A stretch of DNA of 64,000 nucleotides from Companilactobacillus insicii (GTDB lineage Bacteria > Bacillota > Bacilli > Lactobacillales > Lactobacillaceae): positions 31,676 through 95,675 of the forward strand of contig NZ_RHNU01000005.1 of the NCBI RefSeq assembly GCF_003946015.1, given 5' to 3'. Made by a program: the position numbers and the translations under genes. How positions within the stretch are numbered: position 1 is the stretch's first letter; the number at the start of each line of letters is the position of its first letter. A model generated the notes under the pieces. The model did not search any database, was not told where the DNA came from, and worked only from the letters and a program-made list of their open reading frames with translations. This document shows, in pieces, positions 29,965 to 41,009 of the stretch.

Positions 29965-30507
29965 TTAGATTCCAGATGAACCAAAACCACCTTGACGTTC
30001 TTTTAGTCCACCTGCATCTTCATCAGTTGTAAGATACTTAATAAAAATTCCTTGGGCTAAACGTTCGCCCTTTTTAACTTTATAATCAAATGGAAAGAAA
30101 TTAATCAGTTGAATAAATAATTCTCCTTCATTTCCTTCATTATTGTAGTAATCCGCATCAACCACACCAATTCCATTAGGAATAGATAGTCCTCTTTTCA
30201 GTGGATTACTGGATCTACTAGCAATAATCAACACTTCATCATCTTGCATGTATGCTTTTACACCAGTTGGTACTAATACTGGCTTAATACTTTTTTGAAT
30301 TTCGTTAGTTTTTGATTCGTCAATCTTTCCTTTGCCAAAAATAAATTTAATGACATTTAAGACACCAAACTTCCACATTGATGGAACAATAAAATCTTCT
30401 GCGCTCTCGATATCATACCCAGCAGCACTTTTAGTTTGACGAACAGGTAAATTGATTCCTTTATCTTGATACTTTTTTACAATTTCAAAGCCACGTTTTT
30501 TTGCCAA
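29965..30507 (-). CDS. dut: dUTP diphosphatase
   Basis: Trimeric dUTPase, 180 residues, slightly long for the family because of an insertion around residues 50-70. Motifs: SAAGYDIES, SRSSNPLKRG, GIGVVDADYYNNEGNEG and the Phe-containing C-terminal loop ERQGGFGSSG. Confidence 0.93.
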   Translation of the reverse strand: MAKKRGFEIVKKYQDKGINLPVRQTKSAAGYDIESAEDFIVPSMWKFGVLNVIKFIFGKGKIDESKTNEIQKSIKPVLVPTGVKAYMQDDEVLIIASRSSNPLKRGLSIPNGIGVVDADYYNNEGNEGELFIQLINFFPFDYKVKKGERLAQGIFIKYLTTDEDAGGLKERQGGFGSSGI

Positions 30508-30641
30508 ATCTAAACTCTCCCATTATCCATTAGATAAATAAAATAATAGCATTTAAACAATGATAAAACTATTGATTCGACTGACTTTCTTCTATTAATA
30601 CGGTAATATTAAGATAAATAAATATAGAGAGAAGGTAGTTT

Positions 30642-30941
30642 ATGGAAATAAAACATGAAGACGGTCGTTTTTTTATTGAAGAAGATGAGCTGATTGGTGA
30701 AATAGCATATTCTCCCGTCAAAGATGGGGTTATCTCAATTGATCATACTTTTGTAAATGAAAATTATCGTGGTCAAGGTATTGCTGGGAAATTACTTAAC
30801 GAGGCTTTAGATTACGCAGAAGGAAATAATTTAAAAATAGTTCCCGTATGTTCATATGCAAAATCTGTCTTTAAAAATAAACCAGAAATACGCTATTTAT
30901 TAACTGAAAATTACCAAAAACTCTTAGAGGAGGAACGTTAG
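30642..30941 (+). CDS. Small GNAT-family N-acetyltransferase (YjdJ-like)
   Basis: 99 residues covering only the core GNAT fold: FVNENYRGQGIAGKLLNEALDYA is the acetyl-CoA loop. Substrate unknown. Directly abuts rpiA, so they are co-transcribed. Confidence 0.88.
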   Translation: MEIKHEDGRFFIEEDELIGEIAYSPVKDGVISIDHTFVNENYRGQGIAGKLLNEALDYAEGNNLKIVPVCSYAKSVFKNKPEIRYLLTENYQKLLEEER

Positions 30942-31631
30942 TTGAATCAAGATGAATTAAAGAAAGCCGTCGGAGTTAAGTCCGTTGACTTCATCGAAAG
31001 TAACACAGTAGTTGGTTTAGGTACTGGATCTACAGTTTATTATATGATCGAGGAACTTGGTAGAAGATATCAAGCTGGTGAAATCAAAAACATCGTTGGT
31101 GTTGCAACATCTTCACGTTCTCAAAAACAAGCCGAGGGCCTCGGCATCCCTATGAAAGATCTCAACGATGTTGATCACATCGATTTAACAATTGATGGTG
31201 CCGACCAAATCGACAAGAACTTCCAAGGAATTAAGGGTGGTGGTGCTGCTCACTTACTTGAAAAAATGGTTGCAACTAATTCTCACAAAAATATTTGGAT
31301 CGTTGATCAATCAAAAATGGCTGATAAACTAGGAAGTTTCCCATTACCTCTTGAAGTTATCCCATTTGGCTGTGAAAAGACATTTGCTGACTTAGAAGCA
31401 GAAGAGTTGCATCCTGAGTTCCGTTTAGATGACAATGGTAAGCGAGTATTAACTCACAACAAGAATTACGTTATCGATTTAAAAATGGGTGAAATCAATC
31501 ACCCACATCTACTAGCCGATTGGTTAGATCATCAGGTAGGAATCGTTGCGCATGGACTATTCTTAGACTTAGTTAATACCGTTATCGTGGGTTATGATGA
31601 CGGTCCTAAAGTTATTAAGGATGTTCGTTAA
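30942..31631 (+). CDS. rpiA: Ribose-5-phosphate isomerase A
   Basis: Pentose phosphate enzyme, 229 residues: [22 protein letters not shown] and KGGGAAH motifs. Starts with TTG right after the previous stop, with AGGAGGAACG as RBS. Confidence 0.96.
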   Translation: MNQDELKKAVGVKSVDFIESNTVVGLGTGSTVYYMIEELGRRYQAGEIKNIVGVATSSRSQKQAEGLGIPMKDLNDVDHIDLTIDGADQIDKNFQGIKGGGAAHLLEKMVATNSHKNIWIVDQSKMADKLGSFPLPLEVIPFGCEKTFADLEAEELHPEFRLDDNGKRVLTHNKNYVIDLKMGEINHPHLLADWLDHQVGIVAHGLFLDLVNTVIVGYDDGPKVIKDVR

Positions 31632-31658
31632 TATATCAATAAATAAGGGAGAGATTTT

Positions 31659-32999
31659 ATGAAGGAAATTACTTCAAAAGAACTAGAAAAATTTCAAACT
31701 GCCTTTGAACAAACACCAGGTTCATCCGCAATAAAAAATGCTGTGGCTAACAATGGTATTTTACAATCCAGCGAAACAATTGCTTCCAAAGTGGCAATGG
31801 ATCCAACTTTCTCAGTTGAATTAGATACTGGTTCAGTATCTGACCAAAAGCAATCTGGATTATGCTGGGTATTTGCTGCTTTAAATACAATGAGACACCC
31901 TATCCAAGCAAAGTTCAAAATCAAAGGTTTCGAACTTTCAGAAGGTTACATGCTATTTTGGGACAAACTAGAAAAATCAAACTTCTTCTATGAAAATGTT
32001 ATTAATACTGCTGCCCTTCCGGTTGGCGATCGTAAAGTTGACTTCTTAATGACAACTCCTCAACAAGACGGTGGTCAATGGGATATGATTATGGCATTGG
32101 TACAAAAATATGGTGTAGTTCCTAAGAGTGTTATGCCCGATACATACAGTAGAACAAAATCATCAGAACTAAATACTGTTCTTAATACAAAATTACGTAA
32201 GAATGCCATCACACTACGCGAAATGATCAATTCTGGTAAATCTGAAGAAGATGTTGAACGTGTTAAAGATGAAATGTTGAGCGAAATCTATAAGATTTTG
32301 GTGTACACAGTTGGAGAACCACCTACAAAATTCGACTGGGCATACCGTGATGATGACAAAAATTATCACAAAGAATCTGGTATTACACCACAAGAATTCT
32401 TCAAAAAGTATGTTGGTTGGGATCTAGATAGCTATATCTCAACAATTAACGCACCTACATCTGACAAGCCATACAATCACGTATATACAGTTGAAATGCT
32501 TGGCAACGTCTTGGGTGGTCGTCAAGTTCGTCATTTGAATCTTGAAATCAATGACTTCAAGAACTTAGCAGTTAAACAACTACAAGATGGCGAGGCTGTT
32601 TGGTTCGGTAGTGATGTTGGACAAAGTTCTGACCGTAAAATTGGTATCATGGATACTAATATTTATGATATCGAAGGATTATTCAACACTGACCTTTCAA
32701 TGACAAAAGCTGAAAGATTAGACTATATCGAAAGTATGATGACACATGCCATGGTACTAACTGGTGTCGACCTAGACGAAAATGGTAAACCTACTAAGTG
32801 GAAGGTTGAAAACTCATGGGGTGAAAAAGTTGGTACTAAAGGCTATTTCGTTATGAGCGACTCTTGGTTTAACGAATATGTTTACCAACTAGTTATAAAT
32901 AAAAAGTACTTAAGTGATGATCTTAAAAAGACATTCGAAACTGAATCTAAAGAACCTAAGGTTCTTGCTCCTTGGGATCCAATGGGTGCACTAGCTTAA
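31659..32999 (+). CDS. pepC: Aminopeptidase C (bleomycin hydrolase family)
   Basis: Papain-fold cytoplasmic aminopeptidase of 446 residues. Catalytic Cys in QSGLCWVFAALN (about 70), His in THAMVLTGV and Asn in VENSWGEK. Typical lactic-acid-bacterial peptidase. Confidence 0.97.
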   Translation: MKEITSKELEKFQTAFEQTPGSSAIKNAVANNGILQSSETIASKVAMDPTFSVELDTGSVSDQKQSGLCWVFAALNTMRHPIQAKFKIKGFELSEGYMLFWDKLEKSNFFYENVINTAALPVGDRKVDFLMTTPQQDGGQWDMIMALVQKYGVVPKSVMPDTYSRTKSSELNTVLNTKLRKNAITLREMINSGKSEEDVERVKDEMLSEIYKILVYTVGEPPTKFDWAYRDDDKNYHKESGITPQEFFKKYVGWDLDSYISTINAPTSDKPYNHVYTVEMLGNVLGGRQVRHLNLEINDFKNLAVKQLQDGEAVWFGSDVGQSSDRKIGIMDTNIYDIEGLFNTDLSMTKAERLDYIESMMTHAMVLTGVDLDENGKPTKWKVENSWGEKVGTKGYFVMSDSWFNEYVYQLVINKKYLSDDLKKTFETESKEPKVLAPWDPMGALA

Positions 33000-33012
33000 A
33001 ACAAATAATAAT

Positions 33013-33058
33013 AATAATCTCTATAATTAGTTAATTCCAATATAGAGATTATTTTTTT
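33013..33058 (+). terminator. Terminator after pepC
   Basis: Perfect 13-bp arms AATAATCTCTATA / TATAGAGATTATT followed by T7. Confidence 0.85.
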
Positions 33059-33150
33059 ACCTAAAATCTAATAACGATTTGATGCAGGCTCCTTTTTTTA
33101 GTTATCTCAATACCCTATAATGAAAATTATAATAAGAAGGAGTTGCACAT

Positions 33151-35583
33151 ATGAAAAACAATCAATTTGCCATTCGTCCAACTGACCTTGACACACAAAT
33201 ACAAGAATTACAGAATCTTCACTTTTTAACTTCTAATAATGAAATGATGGATAAACCTATCGACCTATTCACTGATTTTTTGAGATTAAGCTTTTTAAAG
33301 GCAAAATCCAAAGCGGCTTTTGAACAAAAACTATCAACATATATGGCAACACAAAATCAAGACTTACTAGAATATATCACTAGCAACAAAGAAATCTCGA
33401 TTCAAGCATTTTACAATACAGCCTTGCAACTACTTAGATTTAATCCTGATGTAGATTTTTCGTTTGAAGATCCACTGAGTGCCATGAAAAAAATTCAATT
33501 AAAAATTGTCGATCACAAAACAAATTTCATGGGTCTAAATGAATTGAAGTCCGCTTGGTATTGGCTATTAGCCACACACAATAAGGACGGCCAAACCTTT
33601 ATAGATTCTCTTGCAGCAGATGGTTACTTCGTACCCTTCTATGGTGAGATTGGAAGTCCATTATTATTTAACGGCAAATCTATGCCTGTTTTTAACCCTC
33701 ACAAATTAATTCGTGAAGTCGTATACGTAGAATCTTCTCAGGATACTGATGAGGATGGAAAGCTAGACTTACTAAAAGCCGAAATACTTCGACCAGCTGA
33801 AACTGAAAATGGTCTAAAGGTTCCAACAATATATACAGCTAGTCCATACAATCAAGGTACCAATGATGAGACAGGCGATAAATTAATGCACAATGTCAAC
33901 GTTCCATTGAAACACAAGGAACCCAATAATTTAGAATACAAAGATATTGAATACAAACAGATTCCAAAAAAATTACCCGATCCTAGAACTGTTAATGGAC
34001 AAGTAGAAGTCGCTGAAGAGTCATTTGCCAGAGAACAATCTTACACGCTAAATGATTACTTCTTGGCTCGTGGTTTCGCCGTAGTTTATGCAGCTGGAAT
34101 TGGTACAAAAGATTCGGATGGTGTTCGAACAACTGGTGATCCCGAAGAAACGACTTCTACTGTATCAATTATCGAATGGCTAGCTGGAAACCGTCATGCT
34201 TTCACTAATAAGGTTGACAACATTCAAATAAGAGCTTGGTGGTCCAATAAGTTGGTTGCCATGACTGGTAGATCATATCTTGGTACCCTAGCAACTGCCG
34301 CCGCAACTTCTGGTGTTGAAGGATTAAAAACAATCATTAGTGAAGCAGCAATTTCCAGCTGGTATGACTACTATCGCGATGGTGGACTAGTTATTGCACC
34401 TGGAGGATTTCCAGGAGAAGACGCCGATGTATTAGCCGAAGAAACTTTCAGCCGTCGACTTCAACCCGGTGACTTCAACAAAATAAAACCAATGTGGAAT
34501 AAAAAATTAAAAGAAATCACTGAAGATCAAGATCGTAACACTGGTGATTACAATACATTTTGGGATGCACGTAACTATCATAAAAATTTCAAAAATATAA
34601 AGGCTGATGTTTTAATGGTTCATGGCCTCAATGATTGGAACGTCAAGCCTCGAAATGTTGAGCGATTATGGAACGGTATTCGTCATAACGACGTTATGCA
34701 AAAAATCATCTTGCATCAAGGACAACACATCTATATCAATGCATTCCGGTCAATTGATTACACCGACATTATTAACTTATGGCTAACACATGAATTACTT
34801 GGTGTAGACAATCAAGCAGAATCTATTATTCCTGATGTAATAATTCAAGATAATGTTAAGACTGAAACTTGGAATAGTTATAGCGACTGGAGTAATGACA
34901 ACAATCCCAAAATTGAATATCATTTATCAAAAGATAAATTGATTACTGATGAAGTAACGAATGACAAACTCACCTTCAATGATCAATTAAGTGATGAATT
35001 ATTTCATCGTTACGTAAATCATAACGATGAATGGCAAAAAGATTTAGTTGACATATCAAGTGATAAATTAGCCGACCATCGACTATTATTTACAACTAAT
35101 AATATAGAAGAAAATGTTATCGATGGGAAAACCATAATTAATTTAAAGGTAGCTTCAAACCATAATATTGGTATGCTTAGCTTCCAATTAATTGATTATG
35201 GTGAAGCCAAAAGATTCAAGGCCTCTCCGACACTATTAGCACATAATGGATTAGCTGAAACTTATGATTGGCGTGAAGATGACCTAAGAGAATTCACATA
35301 TGGACCAAAAACAAATTATAAAATGATAACTAAGGGTCATATTAACTTGCAAAATAGAGATAATACGTATAAAGTTAGCGACCTTGAACCAAATACTTTC
35401 TATCCAATATCGGTTGAACTACAACCTACATTTTATCGTATTCCTAAAGGTCACAAATTAGGTTTGGTAATTTATGCAACTGACTTTGGTATGACTGTTC
35501 GTGGCAATCAAGACATTAAATACTCAATTCAAACTGGCGAATCTAATATTTTGATCCCCACACATAAGGACAAAATTATTTAA
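33151..35583 (+). CDS. pepX: Xaa-Pro dipeptidyl-peptidase
   Basis: Removes X-Pro dipeptides, 810 residues. Catalytic Ser in GRSYLGTLA, Asp in [10 protein letters not shown] and His in HQGQHIY; C-terminal jelly-roll domain. GAAGGAG RBS. Typical of lactobacilli and lactococci. Confidence 0.97.
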   Translation: MKNNQFAIRPTDLDTQIQELQNLHFLTSNNEMMDKPIDLFTDFLRLSFLKAKSKAAFEQKLSTYMATQNQDLLEYITSNKEISIQAFYNTALQLLRFNPDVDFSFEDPLSAMKKIQLKIVDHKTNFMGLNELKSAWYWLLATHNKDGQTFIDSLAADGYFVPFYGEIGSPLLFNGKSMPVFNPHKLIREVVYVESSQDTDEDGKLDLLKAEILRPAETENGLKVPTIYTASPYNQGTNDETGDKLMHNVNVPLKHKEPNNLEYKDIEYKQIPKKLPDPRTVNGQVEVAEESFAREQSYTLNDYFLARGFAVVYAAGIGTKDSDGVRTTGDPEETTSTVSIIEWLAGNRHAFTNKVDNIQIRAWWSNKLVAMTGRSYLGTLATAAATSGVEGLKTIISEAAISSWYDYYRDGGLVIAPGGFPGEDADVLAEETFSRRLQPGDFNKIKPMWNKKLKEITEDQDRNTGDYNTFWDARNYHKNFKNIKADVLMVHGLNDWNVKPRNVERLWNGIRHNDVMQKIILHQGQHIYINAFRSIDYTDIINLWLTHELLGVDNQAESIIPDVIIQDNVKTETWNSYSDWSNDNNPKIEYHLSKDKLITDEVTNDKLTFNDQLSDELFHRYVNHNDEWQKDLVDISSDKLADHRLLFTTNNIEENVIDGKTIINLKVASNHNIGMLSFQLIDYGEAKRFKASPTLLAHNGLAETYDWREDDLREFTYGPKTNYKMITKGHINLQNRDNTYKVSDLEPNTFYPISVELQPTFYRIPKGHKLGLVIYATDFGMTVRGNQDIKYSIQTGESNILIPTHKDKII

Positions 35584-35706
35584 ACCAAAAATTGGTTTTA
35601 ACATTGGTGACAGGGTTGTCTAACTAGACCAAAATTAAAAGGTTCCATGCAACCATTTCTAATGTTATAATCGCCGTTGAACTGTTTAATTTGGAGATTA
35701 TTTATA

Positions 35707-37791
35707 ATGGAAAAAAATCAATTGAATTCACTAAAAAGTAATCCCCATTCAAAAATGAGCTTTGCTGGATTCCTAATTGCTTTGGGAATCGTGTATGGAG
35801 ATATCGGAACATCACCTCTATACGTTATGCACTCATTGATGGTGGGAAATGGCGGATTGGATAAAATGTCCACCGACTTTATTTTGGGTAGTGTATCTTT
35901 AATATTTTGGACACTTACTTTGGTTACGACCATCAAGTATGTGCTAATCGCATTGCGCGCTGATAACCGTGGTGAAGGTGGTATTTTTGCACTTTACACT
36001 TTGGTTAGAAAACGTGCAAAATGGCTACTGATACCAGCTATGATTGGGGGAGCCACTTTCTTAGCCGATGGAATGATGACGCCAGCCGTTACGGTTACAG
36101 CCGCTATAGAAGGATTAAAGGGTATCAAATTCAATAATAACGTGCTGATCAATAATCAGACACAAGTTATTATTATTACTTTGATTATTTTATCTACCCT
36201 ATTTTTCATTCAAAGATTCGGAACTCAATTAATTGGTCGAGCATTTGGACCTATTATGCTAGTTTGGTTTGCTTTCCTTGGATTGATGGGAATTTATAAT
36301 ATTTCATTTGATTGGACAATTATTCGTGCCCTAAATCCATACTATGCGTTTGAACTACTACGCAGTCCTATGAATATCCGTGGTATTTTTATTCTTGGTA
36401 GTATTTTCCTAGCTACTACTGGTGCTGAGGCTCTATATTCAGATATGGGACACGTTGGCCGTCCTAATATATATACTAGTTGGCCTTTCGTTAAAATTTG
36501 TTTACTACTAAGTTATCTTGGTCAAGCTACTTGGTTGTTGAGAATCAAAGACAACGCAGCTTTACAACAAATGGGTTCGGCAATGAATCCGTTCTACCAA
36601 TCAATGCCTGCTAATTTAAGATTATTTGGGATTTTACTATCAGCATTTGCTGCTATCATCGCTTCACAAGCCTTAATCTCTGGTTCATACACGTTAGTAT
36701 CAGAAGCAACAAAGCTAAGAATTTTCCCACGTTTAAAAACATATTATCCTACAAATTTTAAGGGGCAATTATACATCCCTACAGTTAACTCCATTATCTG
36801 GGTAGTTTGTCTATTCATCGTTATATTTTTCAAGACTTCCGAAAACATGTCTAATGCTTACGGACTTGAAATCACAATTACAATGTTGATGACTACCATC
36901 TTGCTACATCAATGGCTATTAATGAAACGTGCAAATCGTTTCTTCACTACAATTATCATTAGCTTCTTCTTTATAATCGAAAGTATCTTCTTCGTTACAA
37001 ACAGTAGCAAATTCATTCACGGTGCTTACATCACTATGGCTATCGCTGCAGTTCTTATCAGCGTTATGTTCATCTGGAGATATGGCGACCGCTTAATGGA
37101 CGATAATACTTTCAGAAGTCATTTTGCTTCACTGTTGGCCTTTAAACATCAATTAAATGATTTAAGAAAAGATCCAAGTTACCCACTATACACAACTAAC
37201 TTGGTTTATCTAACAAAGGTTCATGATGGATACCGCATTAAGAAGAATATTTTATATTCAATTCTAGATAAGCGACCAAAACGTGCAGAGGTCTATTGGT
37301 TCGTAACTGTAAACGTTACTGACGAACCATATACAGCCGCATATTCAGTTGAGACCTTTGACACAGACTATATGGTCAGCGTTCAATTATATCTAGGATT
37401 CCGTGTCGATCAAAAAGTTAACGTATATCTTAGACAAGTTGTTAACGATATGATGTCTAACGGTGAAATTAAGCCACAACCACAAAAATATACAACCATT
37501 CCTGATCGTCAAGTTGGAGACTTCTCATTTGTTCTTATAAAGGAAGTTCTTTCACCTGACACTAAAATCAGTGGAATTAAAAAGAGTATCATCCATGCTC
37601 GTTTAGCACTACAAAAATTTATTTCGCCTGCCAACTGGTTTGGATTATCATACAGTGATGTAATGGAAGAGCGTGTTCCATTAGTCCTTGGTAAAGTATC
37701 AATGAATCGATTACGCTTAGTACGTAAAGATCGTTCTGCGCTACAAGATATTCCAATTGATCAACCTATCGACGACGATGAAGATGAATAA
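35707..37791 (+). CDS. kup: Potassium uptake protein Kup
   Basis: Low-affinity K+ transporter of 694 residues with about 12 membrane segments in the first 440 and a cytosolic C-terminal domain. GIVYGDIGTSPLYV near the N terminus is diagnostic. Start at ATG 35707 (MEKNQLNS) behind TTGGAG; an upstream in-frame start has no RBS. A TATAAT-like -10 lies about 40 bp upstream. Confidence 0.96.
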   Translation: MEKNQLNSLKSNPHSKMSFAGFLIALGIVYGDIGTSPLYVMHSLMVGNGGLDKMSTDFILGSVSLIFWTLTLVTTIKYVLIALRADNRGEGGIFALYTLVRKRAKWLLIPAMIGGATFLADGMMTPAVTVTAAIEGLKGIKFNNNVLINNQTQVIIITLIILSTLFFIQRFGTQLIGRAFGPIMLVWFAFLGLMGIYNISFDWTIIRALNPYYAFELLRSPMNIRGIFILGSIFLATTGAEALYSDMGHVGRPNIYTSWPFVKICLLLSYLGQATWLLRIKDNAALQQMGSAMNPFYQSMPANLRLFGILLSAFAAIIASQALISGSYTLVSEATKLRIFPRLKTYYPTNFKGQLYIPTVNSIIWVVCLFIVIFFKTSENMSNAYGLEITITMLMTTILLHQWLLMKRANRFFTTIIISFFFIIESIFFVTNSSKFIHGAYITMAIAAVLISVMFIWRYGDRLMDDNTFRSHFASLLAFKHQLNDLRKDPSYPLYTTNLVYLTKVHDGYRIKKNILYSILDKRPKRAEVYWFVTVNVTDEPYTAAYSVETFDTDYMVSVQLYLGFRVDQKVNVYLRQVVNDMMSNGEIKPQPQKYTTIPDRQVGDFSFVLIKEVLSPDTKISGIKKSIIHARLALQKFISPANWFGLSYSDVMEERVPLVLGKVSMNRLRLVRKDRSALQDIPIDQPIDDDEDE

Positions 37792-37797
37792 CAAAGC

Positions 37798-37831
37798 AAA
37801 AAGCTGATTTCCTTTTGGAAATCAGCTTTTT
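37798..37831. terminator. Bidirectional terminator between kup and gpmA
   Basis: Perfect 15-bp arms AAAAAGCTGATTTCC / GGAAATCAGCTTTTT with a TTTT loop between two convergent genes; it touches the gpmA stop codon. Confidence 0.9.
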
Positions 37832-38499
37832 CATTTACGATTAGTTTTAATAACTTTTAATTTAGAGTCCATTTCATACACCAAAGGAATACCATTAGCG
37901 ACTTCAACACCATCTATGTCTGTGTCACTGATATTCTCTAAGTATTTGATCAATGCTCTAATCGTACTACCGTGAGCAACAATCAATTGATTTTTACCAT
38001 CTAATAACTTAGGAACAACGGTATCAAGATAATATGGAACTATTCGCTTGTATGCTTGAAATAAGCTCTCTGAGACGGGCATTACACGTGGATCAAGATA
38101 CTTGTAAGGTCCAACCGAAGGATCTGGCTCACGCAACTTTGGAGGCATTGTATAATAACTACGACGCCAAAGTCTAACTTGTTCTACACCATATTCCTCT
38201 CTTGTAACATCTTTGTTCTGTCCTCTAAGAGCACCGTAATGGCGTTCATTTAATCTCCATGATTTAATAATTGGTGCATAATTAATATTCAAATCATCCT
38301 GAATAATATAAGCAGTCATGATGGCACGTTTTAGAACCGATGTATGAACACATCGAATATCCATATTCTGTATTTGTGCAGCAGCCTCATGAGCCTGATT
38401 AATTCCCTTTTGTGTTAACTCAACATCGTTCCAGCCAGTATAATCATTAGTTGCATTAGCTGTACTCTGTCCATGTCTTACCATGATAAGTTTTACCAT
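37831..38499 (-). CDS. gpmA: 2,3-bisphosphoglycerate-dependent phosphoglycerate mutase family protein
   Basis: 222 residues, histidine phosphatase fold: [19 protein letters not shown] (catalytic His at about 9; the usual RHGES has Gln here), [13 protein letters not shown], and [15 protein letters not shown]. Probably glycolytic 3PG/2PG interconversion, though it may be a second, specialised copy. Confidence 0.85.
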   Translation of the reverse strand: MVKLIMVRHGQSTANATNDYTGWNDVELTQKGINQAHEAAAQIQNMDIRCVHTSVLKRAIMTAYIIQDDLNINYAPIIKSWRLNERHYGALRGQNKDVTREEYGVEQVRLWRRSYYTMPPKLREPDPSVGPYKYLDPRVMPVSESLFQAYKRIVPYYLDTVVPKLLDGKNQLIVAHGSTIRALIKYLENISDTDIDGVEVANGIPLVYEMDSKLKVIKTNRK

Positions 38500-38547
38500 A
38501 TTCCGACATTACCAACTTTCTTGCAGTATTCCTTTCTATATTATCAC

Positions 38548-38592
38548 AAAAAAATGAATGAAAATTCTTTATTGATTTTCATTCATTTTTTT
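38548..38592. terminator. Terminator after the CDF transporter gene
   Basis: Arms AAAAAATGAATGAAAAT / ATTTTCATTCATTTTTT at 38548-38565 and 38575-38592, with T runs on the minus-strand exit. Confidence 0.8.
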
Positions 38593-38602
38593 ATTTATAT
38601 TT

Positions 38603-39481
38603 TTAATCTATCATTGGCTCGCCTAATCCTCTAGTACATTCAGCTTGCAAAGTAACATGTGATACTCCAAATTTTTCTTTCAGAAGTTTATCAACTTGAT
38701 CATAAACAACCTCAAGCTGATCCATATTACATTTCTTTCGAACATTTATGTGTGCATCCAAAATAATAAAATTCTCATCTATCATCCACACATGAACATG
38801 ATGAATTCCCACAACATCTGGAACTGTTAAGACAGCCTTCTTAACAGCCTCTAAATCGATCTCAGGGCTTGCTTCCATCAATATATTGATAGTTTCCTTA
38901 ACAACATCAAAAGCTTCTTTAAGAAGCCATATTGCAATAATTATCGTAATTGCTGGATCAACCCAATTCCAATTAAATAAAGTAACAAAAATAGATGCTA
39001 TAAACACCCCTACAGATGACAAGGTGTCGGATAACATATGTAAGAAGGTCGCTTTGATATTCAAGTTATTCTTCGAACCAGACCATAGTGCTAACATTGA
39101 GATCAAATTAGCTAACAAACCAATAATTGAGACGATCATCATTAGTGTTCCATTAATGTGTTGTGGAGTTTGAAATCTTCTAATCGATTCAATGATCATC
39201 AAAATAGTAATAATAATTAATATGCTGGAATTAACAAAGGCAGCTAGAATTTCCGCCCTCTTATATCCAAATGTCTTCTCTGAATTATTTTGACGACGTC
39301 CAATTACATTGGCAACATAAGAAATGACGATTGAGATCGAATCTTCTAGATTATGGATAGCATCTGAAAGAAGACCCAAACTGCCCGATATAATGCCTCC
39401 AAAGAATTCTGCAATGGTTATAACTAAGTTCAACATAGTGACAGCTAAGAACCTCTTACCAGTGATTTTTGTGTGATCCAT
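38603..39481 (-). CDS. Cation diffusion facilitator family transporter (CzcD-like)
   Basis: Six membrane segments followed by a cytosolic ferredoxin-like domain, about 292 residues. Metal-site residues SDAIHNLEDS and HMLSDTLSSVG fit zinc/cadmium exporters. Start chosen at ATG 39481 (MDHTKITGKR) with AAAGGAAG upstream. No metal regulator is adjacent. Confidence 0.88.
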   Translation of the reverse strand: MDHTKITGKRFLAVTMLNLVITIAEFFGGIISGSLGLLSDAIHNLEDSISIVISYVANVIGRRQNNSEKTFGYKRAEILAAFVNSSILIIITILMIIESIRRFQTPQHINGTLMMIVSIIGLLANLISMLALWSGSKNNLNIKATFLHMLSDTLSSVGVFIASIFVTLFNWNWVDPAITIIIAIWLLKEAFDVVKETINILMEASPEIDLEAVKKAVLTVPDVVGIHHVHVWMIDENFIILDAHINVRKKCNMDQLEVVYDQVDKLLKEKFGVSHVTLQAECTRGLGEPMID

Positions 39482-39535
39482 GGCATCACTTCCTTTTGAT
39501 TCCATCTTACCATTTTCAAAAAAAATGCAAAAAAA

Positions 39536-39561
39536 ATAAGCCGATCTGACACTCGACTTAT
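39536..39561 (-). terminator. Terminator after the 70-residue ORF
   Basis: Hairpin ATAAGTCGA / TCGGCTTAT then a long T run on the minus strand. Confidence 0.75.
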
Positions 39562-39579
39562 TTTATGAAAAATTTGTCC

Positions 39580-39792
39580 TTACTTAGTTACAGCTGGTTT
39601 AGCTACAACTTTGATTGGATGAGCTACATCAATAATATCAGAGAATCTATTTGTTACATAGTCTCTCATACTGTCACTAGCTTCTCTCTTAGAAACATTG
39701 TGACAAATGCGCTTCTTAGCAATACGTTGGCCTGTCTTATCTAAGAAATTGCATGTTACTTCATAATCACCATGATTACCAAAAAACAACAT
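39580..39792 (-). CDS. Small hypothetical protein (70 aa)
   Basis: I do not recognise the family. Soluble, basic, no signal peptide; it begins MLFFGNHGDYEVTCNFLD and reads like a small beta-rich domain. It has its own terminator and a GGGGG-type RBS (AAAGGGGGTCACAATAATG), so it is probably a real gene. Confidence 0.6.
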   Translation of the reverse strand: MLFFGNHGDYEVTCNFLDKTGQRIAKKRICHNVSKREASDSMRDYVTNRFSDIIDVAHPIKVVAKPAVTK

Positions 39793-39964
39793 TATTGTGA
39801 CCCCCTTTTATAAAATGATAAACACCCCTGATGTTTCGACCAGATATTTATACCACTTTCCAGAAGACTATACAACACCTTTTGATTAAATTTCTTCAAA
39901 AAAGTTTTTTAAGCAATAGTTCTTATTTTCCATGAAAAAAAATATGATATTATTGTTAATAAGT

Positions 39965-39979
39965 AGTAAATCGTTTACT
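39965..39979. promoter_or_regulatory. Palindrome in the promoter region of the DUF5067-like gene
   Basis: AGTAAA-TCG-TTTACT, a perfect dyad about 50 bp before the start codon. It resembles a cre site but has one extra central base; the binding protein is unknown. Confidence 0.4.
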
Positions 39980-40027
39980 TAAATATGTTTAGTTATCTTT
40001 GGAGATACATATCTTAGGGAGAAAATC

Positions 40028-40843
40028 ATGGATAGACGTACTAATATGGAAAATAAAAATAATCGTTCTAATAACTCACAGAGCCGATCAAGCCGTAATA
40101 TGCAACGGAGTAACAATCAAGGTAATAATTTAAGTCGGTCTGATCGTGGTTCAATGCGACGCCAAAATATGCCTTTTTATCAGAAAAACTCATTTATTGT
40201 TTCAATGATTATTGCAGCCATTGTAGTGATCGTTGCAGGTATAATGATTTGGCGTGTCAACACTTCTAGAGATACTACAAGCAAGCCAAATAACATTGAA
40301 AAAGTTAAACCAAGTAAGAAGAAAACTGCAAAAAAAGCAACTACTAAGAAAAAAGCTGAAAAACAAAACCCACAAAAAGCAAAAGATGAAACTAAAGACA
40401 AGCCTAATGATCAAAAAGAAGAAACCAAAGAAAACTCTGTTAACAATCCGGGAACTTATAATAAATTAAGTTATAATACTGATTGGTTTACCTTCAAATT
40501 ATCAAATGACGTAAAATTAGTAAAAAATGCTAATGGCGAAGCCTCACTTTTAGTAAAATATAATTACACAAACAAAACTCAATCTGCACAAATACCGCAG
40601 CAAGTACAAGCCAACTCAATCATTCTAAAACAAGATGATAAACAGCTTGAACCTACATCAGCTACTGGTGATTATGCCGACTTAGTAAATGCCACAAACA
40701 CTCAACAGGTACAACCTGGTAAGAGCTTTGACGGCGCCCTACTAGTCAAGGTTAATAATACTGACTCAGACGTTAATATGTACTTCAGAAATATCAAAAC
40801 TAACGACTTAATGGACACTATGCAACCATTCAAATTGAAATAA
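40028..40843 (+). CDS. Membrane-anchored protein with C-terminal DUF4352/DUF5067-like domain
   Basis: 271 residues: an Asn/Ser/Arg-rich cytoplasmic N terminus (1-52), one membrane helix (about 55-76), a Lys/Thr-rich linker (about 90-140) and an extracellular beta-sandwich-like domain (about 145-270). The domain matches small secreted lactobacillar families of unknown role. GGGAG RBS. Ends just before a copy of the long hairpin repeat. Confidence 0.75.
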   Translation: MDRRTNMENKNNRSNNSQSRSSRNMQRSNNQGNNLSRSDRGSMRRQNMPFYQKNSFIVSMIIAAIVVIVAGIMIWRVNTSRDTTSKPNNIEKVKPSKKKTAKKATTKKKAEKQNPQKAKDETKDKPNDQKEETKENSVNNPGTYNKLSYNTDWFTFKLSNDVKLVKNANGEASLLVKYNYTNKTQSAQIPQQVQANSIILKQDDKQLEPTSATGDYADLVNATNTQQVQPGKSFDGALLVKVNNTDSDVNMYFRNIKTNDLMDTMQPFKLK

Positions 40844-40846
40844 TAA

Positions 40847-41009
40847 GTCTGGGACAAAACTATTATTGTCTTTAAAAATACAGCATAAACGTGGAACCAA
40901 ACATAGCTTTTTCTGCTTAAACCAAATTACTCCAGCAATCCAAAATCGGATTACTGGAGTAATTTTTTGCCTTAATGCTCGAAAGCTGAACATATTTTAT
41001 CCCACTCTC
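40847..41009. repeat. Long hairpin repeat, copy D
   Basis: Outer arms GGGACAAAA / TTTTATCCC; inner arms AAATTACTCCAG / CTGGAGTAATTT. The flank CAGCATAAACG is shared with copy E, and the conserved strand here is the diverged GCCTTAATGCTC. It lies between convergent genes and may also terminate both. Confidence 0.75.
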